NCBI RefSeq assembly: GCF_051401765.1
Contig: NW_027480592.1
Coordinates: forward strand, 372,001 to 436,000
DNA: 64,000 nt
Direction: 5' to 3'
Origin: Calliopsis andreniformis
Taxonomy: Eukaryota > Arthropoda > Insecta > Hymenoptera > Andrenidae
Below the pieces are notes generated by a model. That model searched no databases, was not told where the DNA came from, and saw nothing but the letters and a program-made list of their open reading frames with translations. How positions within the stretch are numbered: position 1 is the first letter of the stretch; each line of letters starts with the position of its first letter. The position numbers and the translations under genes are program-made. Positions 55,601 through 64,000 of the stretch are shown here, one piece after another.

Positions 55601-57060
55601 ATGGTTATTATGGTTTTTATGGGTATTATAATGGTTATTATGATTGCTTCCAAGTTTAATATGGTTATTATTATGATTATTACGATTATTGTGTTTCATA
55701 GTATGATTATGACGTATATTATCATAATCACTAAGATTATTTTGGTGATTATGACTATTACGATTATTATGGCTATAATAACGATTATTAAGGTTATTTC
55801 CATGATAATTCTGTTTATTATTTCGATGTTATGATTACTACAGTTAGCAGAACTATTACTACGTTTATTACGACTATTATGACTGTTGCTATGATTATTA
55901 CGGTTGTTATTACGATTGTCATGATTGTTGTGGTTATTATGTCGATTACTATGATTATTATGGTTGACAGTGTGGCTATTATGATTATCATTTAGATTAT
56001 TATGGCTATTACTATTATTATGGTTTTGATTGCTATTATAATGGTTATTATGATTGTTTCCAAGTTTATTATGGTTATTATTATGATTATTACGATTATT
56101 ATGTTTCATAGTGTGATTATGACGAATATTATGATCATCAGTAAGATTATTCTGGTGATTATGACTATTACGATTATTATGGCTATAATAACGATTATTA
56201 AGGTTATTTCCATGATAATTCTGTTTATTGTTACGATGTTATGATTACTACAGTTAGCATAACTATTACTACGATTATTACGACTATTATGACTGTTGCT
56301 ATGATTATTACGATTATTATTACGATTGTCATGATTGTTGTGGTTATTATGTCGATTACTACGATTATTATGGTTGACAGTGTGGTTATTATGATTATCA
56401 TTTAGATTATTATGGCTTTTACTATTATTATGGTTTTCATTGCTATTATAATGGTTATTATGATTGTTTCCAAGTTTATTATGGTTATTATTATGATTAT
56501 TACGATTATTATGTTTCATAGTGTGATTATGACGAATATTATGACCATCACTAAGATTATTCTGGTGGTTATGACTATTACGATTATTATGGCTATAATA
56601 ACGGTTATTAAAGCTATTTCCATGAAAATTCTGTTTATTATTTCGATGTTATGATTACTACAGTTAGCATAACTATTACTATGATTATTACGACTCTTAT
56701 GACTGTTGCTATGATTATTATGATTATTATTACGATTGTTATGATTGTTGTGGATATTATGACGATTACTATGATTATTCTGGTTGACAGTGTGGTTATT
56801 AAGATTATCATTTAGATTATTATTGCTATTATGATTATTATGGTTTTTATGGCCATTATATTGGTTATTATGATTCTTTCCAGGTTTATTATGGTTCTTA
56901 TTATGATTATTATGGTTATTATGTTTCATAGTATGATTATGACGTATATTATCATAATCACTAAGATTATTTTGGTGATTATGCCTATTACGATTATTAT
57001 GGCTATAATAACGATTATTAAGGTTATTTCCATGATAATTCTGTTTATTGTTACGATGTT
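49681..57060 (+). repeat. Eighteen standard-length units including a six-unit tandem duplication
   Basis: Units start every 410 bp from 49681 to 56651. Units up to about 50911 match 28695-29924 (offset 20986). The stretch 50401-52860 is duplicated in tandem at 52861-55320. At 52551 and 55011 the junction is ATGGTT, so the TGA there is lost. From about 56000 the sequence follows 12800 onward (offset 43200). Confidence 0.93.
50401..55320 (+). repeat. Tandem duplication of 2460 bp (6 units)
   Basis: Copies lie at 50401-52860 and 52861-55320. The right-hand parts (51372-52860 and 53832-55320) look identical by eye. The left 500-600 bp differ at a modest number of sites, for example ATCACTAATG against ATCGCTAATG, and ATTGCTACAGTTAGCATTAC against ATTACTACAGTTAGCATAAC. 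Homology ends at about 52860/55320, inside the ATCATAATCACT-AAG/CAG core. This is the youngest multi-unit event visible here. Confidence 0.88.
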
Positions 57061-57619
57061 ATGATTATTACAGTTAGTATAACTATTACTATGACTATTA
57101 CGACTATTATAACTGTTGCTATGATTATTATGATTATTATTACGATTGTTATGATTGTTGTGGTTATTATGACGATTACAATGATTATTATGGTTGATAG
57201 TGTGGTTATTATGATTATCATTTAGATTATTATGCCTATTATGGTTATTATGGTTTTTATGACCATTATAATGGTTATTATGATCGTTTTCAAGTTCATT
57301 ATGGTTATAATTATAATTATTACGATTATTGTGGTTCCTAGTACGATTATGACAAATATTATGATCATCACTAAGATTATAACGGCTATTATGATTAATA
57401 TGGTTTTTATGGCTATCATAATGGTTATTCCGATTTTTCCAGGTTTATTATGGTTATTATTATGATTATTATGATCATTATGTTTTATAGTATGATTATG
57501 ACGCATATTATGATCATCACTAAGATTATTCTGGTGATTATGACTATTACGATTATTATGGCTATAATAACGATTATTAATGTTATTTCCAAGGTAATTC
57601 TGTTTATTATTACGTTGTT
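57061..57619 (+). repeat. Long unit, beta subclass, 559 bp
   Basis: Fourth beta unit. It has GACCATTATAATGG in the first copy near 57261, where the others have GGCCATTATAATGG. After the second copy it continues as AATGTTATTTCCAAGG with the TTACGTTGTTATG end type, unlike the beta units at 13861, 27313 and 48293. Confidence 0.93.
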
Positions 57620-58028
57620 ATGATTATTAGAGTTAGTCTAGCTATTACTACGTTATTACGGCTATTATGATTGTTGCTACGATTATCATAGTTATTATTA
57701 TGATTGTTATGATTTTTGCGGTTATTATGACGTTTACTATGATTATTATGGTTGATAGTAAAGTTATTATGATTATCATGCAGATTATTATGGCTATTAC
57801 GATTATTATGGTTTTTATGGCCATCATAATGGTTATTATGATTGTTTCCAAGTTTATTATGGTTCTTATTATGATGATTAAGATTATTATGTTTCATAGT
57901 ATGATTATGACGAATATTATGATCATCACAAAGATTACTTTAGTGATTATGACTATTACGATTATTACGGCTATGACAACGATTATTAAGGTTATTTCCA
58001 TGATAATTCTGTTTATTATTTCGATGTT
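57620..58028 (+). repeat. 409-bp unit, private 1-bp deletion
   Basis: Near 57652 it reads ACTACGTTATTACGG, where the related units 11401 and 24853 read ACTACGATTATTACGG. No other unit in the window shares this deletion. The unit is otherwise of the 11401 type, inserted between a beta long unit and the 58029 unit. Confidence 0.92.
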
Positions 58029-58438
58029 ATGATTACTACAGTTAGCAGAACTATTACTACGTTTATTACGACTATTATGTCTGTTGCTATGATTATTACG
58101 ATTGTTATTACGATTGTCATGGTTGTTGTGGTTATTATGTCGATTACTATGATTATTATGGTTGATAGTGTGGCTATTATGATTATCATTTAGATTATTA
58201 TGGCTATTACTATTATTATGGTTTTTATGTCCATCATAATGGTTATTATGATTGCTTCCAAGTCTATTATGGTTATTATTATGGTTACTATGATTATTAT
58301 GTTTCGTAGTATGATTATGACGAATATTAGGATCATCACTAAGATTATTCTGGTGGTTTTGACTATTACGATTATTATGGTTGTAATAACGGTTATAAAG
58401 GTTATTTCCATGAAAGTTCTGTTTATTACTACGATGAT
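58029..58438 (+). repeat. Standard 410-bp unit
   Basis: Counterpart of 14420. It has CTTCCAAGTCTATTATGG near 58258, where the other copies have AAGTTTATT or AAGCTTATT. Confidence 0.93.
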
Positions 58439-58679
58439 ATGATTGTTACAGTTAGTATAACTATTACTATGCTAATTGCGGCTATTGTGATTGTTGCTAT
58501 GATTATTAGGATTATTGCTACGATTGTTGTGATTGTTGTGGTTATTATGGCGGTTACTATGATTATTATGGTTGATAGTTTGGTTATTATAATTATCATT
58601 CAGATTATTACGGCTATTATGATTATTGTGGTTTTTATGGCTATTACAATGGTAATTATGATTGTTTCCACGTTTATTA

Positions 58680-58711
<32 letters not shown>

Positions 58712-58851
58712 GTTTGTCTTAGTATGATTATGATGATTATTATGGTCATCACTGAGATTATTATGGTGATTATGACTATTACGATTATTATGGCTATAAT
58801 AACGATTATTAAGGTTATTTCCATGATAATTCTGTTTATTATTTCGATGTT
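58439..58851 (+). repeat. 413-bp unit with ATT expansion
   Basis: Nine ATT triplets lie at about 58683-58711. They are followed by GTTTGTCTTAG, where the 28282 and 49262 copies have GTGTTTCTTAG. Confidence 0.92.
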
Positions 58852-60901
58852 ATGATTACTACAGTTACCATAACTATTACTATGATTATTACGACTATTA
58901 TGACCTTTGCTATGATTATTATGATTATTATTACAATTGTCATGATTCTTGTGGTTATTATGACGATTACCATGATTATTATGGTTGACAGTGTGGTTAT
59001 TATGATTATCATTTATATTATTACGCCTATTATGGTTATTATGGTTGTTATGGCTATTATAATCTTTATTATGGATGCTTCTAAGTTTATTATGGTTATT
59101 ATTATGATTATTATGATTATTATGTTTCGTAGTATGATTATGACGAATATTATGATCATCACTAAGATTATTCTGGTGGTTTTGACTATGACGATTATTA
59201 TGGCTGTAATAACGATTATTAATGTTATTTCCATGGTAATTCTGTTTATTATGACGTTGTTATGATTATTAGAGTTAGTCTAACTATTACTATGATTATT
59301 ACGGCTATTATGACTGTTGCTACGATTATCTGAGTTATTATTATGATTGTTATGATTTTTGTGGTTCTTATGACGGTTACTATGATTATTATGTTTGATA
59401 GTATGGTTATTTTGATTATCATTCAGATTATTATGGCTATTACGATTATTAGGGTTTTTATGGCCATTATAATGGTTATTAGGATTGTTTCCAAGTTTAT
59501 TATGGTTCTGATCATGATTATTATGATTATTATGTTTCATAGTATGATTATGACGTATGTTATGATCATCACTCAGATTATTCTGGTGATTATGTCTATC
59601 ACTAATGTTACTGCTATAATAATGATTATTAAGGCTATTTCGATGATTGTTCTGTTTATCATAACGATGTTATGATTATTACAGTTAGTATAACTATTGC
59701 TATGATCATTACGGCTATTATGATTGTTGCTATGATTATTAGGATTGTTACAACGATTGTTATGATTGTTGTGGTTATAATGGCGGTTACTATGATTATT
59801 ATGGTTGATAGTGTGGTTATTATGATTATCATTTAGATTATTATGGCTATTATTATTATTATGGTTTTTATGGCTGTTACGATGGTAATTAAGATTGTTT
59901 CCACGTTTATTATTGTTATTACTATGATTATTATTATTATTGTGTTTCTTAGTGTAATTATTATGATTATTATGGTCATCACTGAGATTACTATGGTGAC
60001 TATGATTATTGCGATTTTTATGGCTATAATAACGATTATTAAGGTTATTTCCATGATAATTCTGTTTATTATTTCGATGTTATGATTACTACAGTTAGCA
60101 TAACTATTACTATGATTATTACGACCATTATGACTGTTGCTATGATTATTATGATTATTATTACGATTGTTATGATTGTTGTGGTTATTAGGACGATTAC
60201 TATGATTATTATGTTTGATAGTGTGGTTATTATGATTATCATTTAGATTATTATGCCTATTATGGTTATTATGGTTGTTATGGCTATTATAATCTTTATT
60301 ATGGATGCTTCTAAGTTTATTATGGTTATTATTATGATTATTATGATTATTATGTTTCATAGTATGTTTGTGACGAATATTATGATCATCACTAAGATTA
60401 TTCTGGTGGTTTTGACTATGACGATTATTATGGCTGTAATAACGATTATTAATGTTATTTCCATGGTAATTCTGTTTATTATGACGTTCTTATGATTATT
60501 AGAATTAGTCTAACTATTACTATGATTATTACGGCTATTATGACTGTTGCTACGATTATCAGAGTTATTATTATGATTGCTATGATTTTTGTGGTTATTA
60601 TGAGGATTACTATGATTATTATGTTTGATAGTGTGGTTATTATGATTATCATTTAGATTATTATGGCTATTACGATTATTATGGTTTTTATGGCCATTAT
60701 AATGGTTATTATTATTGTTTCCAAGTTTATTATGGTTCTTATTATGGTTATTATGATTATTATGATTCATAGTATGATTATGACGTATATTATCAAAATC
60801 ACTAAGATTATTTTGGTGATTATGACTATTACGACTAATATGGCTATAATAACGATTATTAAGGTTATCTCCATGATAATTCTGTTTATTATTTCGATGC
60901 T
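58852..60901 (+). repeat. Five standard 410-bp units
   Basis: Units start at 58852, 59262, 59672, 60082 and 60492. The first three match 28695-29924 and 49681-50910. The dyad at 60492 is altered (AATTAGTCTAACT). Confidence 0.93.
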
Positions 60902-61310
60902 ATGATTGCTACAGTTAGCATTACTATTACTATGATTATTACGACTATTATGACTGTTGCTATGATTATTATGGTTATTATTACGATTGTTATGATTGTT
61001 GTGGTTATTATGACGATTACTATGATTATTATGGTTGATAGTGTGGTTATTATGATTATCATTTATATTATTATGCCTATTATGGTTATTATGGTTTTTA
61101 TGGCTATTATAATGGTTATAATGATTTTTCCAGGTTTATTATGGTTATTATTATGTTTATTACGATTATTATGTTTCATAGTATGATTATGACGAATATT
61201 ATGACCATCACTAAGATTATGCTGGTGATTATGACTATTACGATTATTATGGCTATAATAACGATTATTAAGGTTATTTCCATGTTAATTCTGTTTATTA
61301 TTTCGATGTT
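60902..61310 (+). repeat. Collapsed long unit, second-copy type (409 bp)
   Basis: Near 61124 it reads ATGATTTTTCCAGGTTT, as at 36740, followed by ATTATGTTTATTACG. Left flank differs from that of the 36520 unit (GTGATAGTGTGG-type middle, no GTGGATATTATG). The two collapsed units therefore either arose separately or one has since been converted. Confidence 0.83.
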
Positions 61311-62130
61311 ATGACTACTACAGTTAGCATAACTATTACTATGGTTATTACGACTTTTGTGACTGTTGCTATGATTAGTATGCTTATTATTCCGATTGTT
61401 ATGATTGTTGTGGTTATTATCACGATTACTATGATTATTATGGTTGATAGTGTGGTTATTATGATTATTATCTATATTATTATGGCTGTTACGTTTATTA
61501 TGGTCTTTATGGCCATCACAATGGTTATTATGATTGCTTCCATTTTTATTATGGTTATTATTATGGTTGTTATGATTGTTATGCTTCATAGTGTGATTAT
61601 GACGAATATTATGATCATCACTCAGATTATTCTGGTGGTTTTGCCAATGACGATTATTATGGCTATAATAACGATTATTAATGTTATTTCCAAGGTAATT
61701 CTGTTTATTATTACGTTGTTATGACTATTACAGTTAGTATAACTATTACTATGATCATTACGGCTATTATGACTGTTGCTATGATTATTAGGATTGTTAC
61801 AACGATTGCTATGATTGTTGTGGTTATAATGGCGGTTACTATGATTATTATGGTTGATAGTGTGGTTATTATGATTATCATTTAGATTATCATGGCTATT
61901 ATTATTATTATGGTTTTTATGGCTGTTACAATGGTAATTAAGATTGTTTCCACGTTTATTATTGTTATTATTATGATTATTATTATTATTGTGTTTCTTA
62001 GTGTGATTATGATGATTATTATGGTGATCACTGAGATTATTATGGTGACTATAATTATTGCGATTTTTATGGCTACAATAACGATTATTAAGGTTATTTC
62101 CATGATAATTCTGTTTATTATTTCGATGTT
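61311..62130 (+). repeat. Two standard 410-bp units
   Basis: Units start at 61311 and 61721. Both junctions read ATGACTA instead of ATGATTA. The first has GCTTCCATTTTTATTATGG, as at 4842, 22803 and 41734. Confidence 0.93.
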
Positions 62131-62689
62131 ATGATTACTACAGTTAGCATAACTATTACTATGATTATTACGACTATTATGATTGTTGCTATGATTATGA
62201 TGATTATTATTACGATTGTTATGATTGCTGTGGTTATTATGACGATTACTATGATTATTATGGTTGATAGTGTTGTTATTACGATTATCATTTAGATTAT
62301 TATGGCTATTATGGTTATTATGGTTTTTATGGCCATGATAATTTTTACTATGAGCGTTTTCAAGTTTATTATGGTTATAATTATGATTATTACGATTATT
62401 ATGGTTCCTAGTATGATTATGACGAATATTATGATCATCACGAAGATTATGGTGGCTATTATGATAAATATGGTTTTTATGGCTGTCATAATGGTTATTC
62501 CGATTTTTCCAGGTTAATTATGGTTATTATTATGATTATTATGATTATTATGTTTTATAGTATGATTCTGACGAATATTATGATCATCACTAAGATTATT
62601 CTTGTGATTATGACTATTACGATTATTATGGCTATAATAACGATTATTAAGGTTATTTCCAAGGTAATTCTGTTTATTATTACGTTGTT
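62131..62689 (+). repeat. Long unit, delta-prime subclass, 559 bp
   Basis: Second delta-prime unit, matching 29925-30483 (offset 32206). It has GATTATGATGATTATTATT near 62195 and GATTCTGACG near 62565. Confidence 0.92.
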
Positions 62690-63919
62690 ATGATTATTAG
62701 AGTTAGTCTAACTATTACTACGGCTATTACGGCTATTATGACTGTTGCTATGATTATTACGATTATTATTACGATTGACATGATTGTTGTGGTTATTATG
62801 TCGATTACTATGATTATTATGGTTGACAGAGTGGTTATTATGATTATCATTTAGATTATTATGGCTATTACTATTATTATGGCTTTTATGTCCATCATAA
62901 TGGTTATTATGATTGCTTCCAAGTTTATTATTGTTATTATTATGGTTACTATGATTATTATGTTTCGTAGCATGATTATGACGAATATTATGATCATCAC
63001 TAAGATTATTCTGGTGGTTTTGGCTATTACGATTATTATGGTTATAATAACGGTTATAAAGGTTATTTCCATGAAAGTTCTGTTTATTACTACGATGATA
63101 TGATTGTTACAGTTAGTATAACTATTACTATGGTAATTGCGGCTATTGTGATTGTTGCTATGATTATTAGGATTATTGGTACGATTGTTGTGATTGTTGT
63201 GGTTATTATGGCGGTTACTATGATTATTATGGTTGATAGTTTGGTTAGTATAATTATCATTCAGATTATTACGGCTATTATGATTATTGTGGTTTTTATG
63301 GCTATTACAATGGTAATTATGATTGTTTCCACGTTTATTATTGTTATTATTATGATTATTATTATTATTGTGTTTCTTAGTATGATTATGATGATTATTA
63401 TGGTCATCACTGTGATTATTATGGTGATTATGACTATTACGATTATTATGGCTATAATAACGATTATTAAGGTTATTTCCATGATAATTCTGTTTATTAT
63501 TTCGATGTTATGATTACTACAGTTAGCATAACTATTACTATGATTATTACGACTATTATGACCTTTGCTATGATTATTATGATTATTATTACAATTGTCA
63601 TGATTGTTGTGGTTATTATGACGATTACCATGATCATTATGGTTGACAGTGTGGTTATTATGATTATCATTTTGATTATTATGGCTATTATGGTTATTAT
63701 GGTTTTTATGGCTATTATAATGGTTATTATGATTGCTTCCAAGTTTATTATGGTTATTGTTATGATTATTACGATTATTATGTTTCATAGTGTGATTATG
63801 ACAAATATTATGATCATCACTAAGATTATTCTGGTGATTATGACTATTACGATTATTATTGCTATAATAACGATTATTAAGGTTATTTCCATGATAATTC
63901 TGTTTATTATTTCGATGTT
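62690..63919 (+). repeat. Three standard 410-bp units
   Basis: Units start at 62690, 63100 and 63510. They match 30484-31713 (offset 32206), with changes such as TATTGGTACG near 63176 for TATTGCTACG. Confidence 0.94.
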
Positions 63920-64000
63920 ATGATTACTACAGTTAGCATAACTATTACTATGATTATTACGACCATTATGACTTTTGCTATGATTATTATGATTATTATT
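63920..64000 (+). repeat. Partial unit at window end
   Basis: First 81 bp of a unit, matching 31714-31794. The array continues past the window edge. Confidence 0.93.

Larger units (their letters stand above)
1..64000 (+). repeat. 410-bp tandem satellite array filling the window
   Basis: Head-to-tail units recur every 410 bp from the first to the last base, all in one orientation. I anchor units at the A of the ATG in GATGTTATGATT. 150 such junctions are found, the first at 446 and the last at 63920. The 149 complete units sum exactly: 123x410, 7x409, 2x413, 1x419, 12x559 and 4x557 = 63474 bp. Each unit is built of degenerate triplets with a roughly 9-bp sub-period (ATGATTATT-like, with ACG, GTT, ACT and GTG variants). 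Conserved landmarks by unit position are the junction dyad at about +11, TTTCATAGTATGATTATGACG at about +272 to +292, ATGATCAT at about +300, and the GTTATTTCCA block at about +367. No unique sequence, transposon or gene interrupts the array. Eukaryotic satellite DNA is an inference from architecture; the family is not recognised. Confidence 0.97.
38682..64000 (+). repeat. Higher-order segment, copy 3 (expanded, runs off the window)
   Basis: It starts like 1 and 17962, but no fourth gamma long unit appears before the window ends. Against copy 2 it loses one 410 unit near 40340, one near 40914, and 969 bp (410+559) near 41610-41632. From about 42850 it matches copy 1 (offset 36892, then 37712 after two additional units at 44604-45423). 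It jumps eight units near 48000, then follows copy 2 (offsets 20980 and 20986). It contains the 2460-bp tandem duplication and a second passage through the 48060-50911 sequence at 56830-60082. The end (62131-64000) matches 29925-31794 (offset 32206). Confidence 0.82.

Noticed and set aside
1..64000. CRISPR array
   Set aside because: Units are contiguous and homologous along their full length. There are no short identical repeats separated by unique spacers and no cas genes.
1..64000. Telomeric repeat or replication-origin iterons
   Set aside because: No short G-rich telomere motif occurs. The 410-bp periodicity, degenerate interior and absence of any adjacent replication gene do not fit iterons.
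446..64000. Rho-independent terminators or hairpins at junction dyads
   Set aside because: Arms are only 5-6 bp, AT-rich, and not followed by a T run. They are too weak for a terminator, and no gene is nearby.

Overview
The whole 64-kb window is one uninterrupted, AT-rich tandem satellite array. I see no gene, RNA gene, transposable element or unique-sequence island in it. The basic unit is 410 bp. Using a conserved junction (…GATGTTATGATT…) as unit start, I place 150 junctions from 446 to 63920, which gives 149 complete units plus a partial unit at each end. The lengths add up exactly: 123 units of 410, 7 of 409, 2 of 413, 1 of 419, 12 of 559 and 4 of 557 bp. All units point the same way. 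Each unit is a degenerate trinucleotide repeat with a roughly 9-bp sub-period (NTG NTT NTT, typically ATGATTATT, with ACG often replacing ATG). That pattern leaves four of six frames open and creates many Ile/Met-rich (+) and Asn/His-rich (-) ORFs that are composition artefacts.

Organism: a long homogenised satellite with a dimer-nucleosome-sized unit, higher-order organisation and no genes points to eukaryotic heterochromatin (centromeric, pericentromeric or subtelomeric). The sequence alone does not identify the species, and I do not recognise the satellite family.

Layout: three large segments share the same succession of unit variants. They are 1-17961 (copy 1, starting inside a long unit), 17962-38681 (copy 2) and 38682-64000 (copy 3, incomplete or expanded). 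They differ from one another by gains and losses of whole units, as expected from unequal crossing-over. Seventeen long units (16 complete, 559/557 bp) carry an internal 149/150-bp duplication and fall into five subclasses that act as positional markers. Collapsed derivatives of both possible kinds also exist (409 bp with the second-copy signature, 410 bp with the first-copy signature). Copy 3 contains a very young six-unit tandem duplication (50401-52860 / 52861-55320) and a larger duplicated segment (48060-50911 again at 56830-60082).

Recurrent small elements in each unit are a 13-bp dyad just after the junction (AGTTAGTCTAACT and variants), a 12-bp perfect palindrome in many units (CCATTATAATGG), and an 8-bp palindrome with a BclI site (ATGATCAT). 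The best leads are the recombination record (reciprocal collapse products, a gene-conversion tract at 25374-25478, breakpoints in a shared core) and the conserved junction dyad, rather than any coding system.
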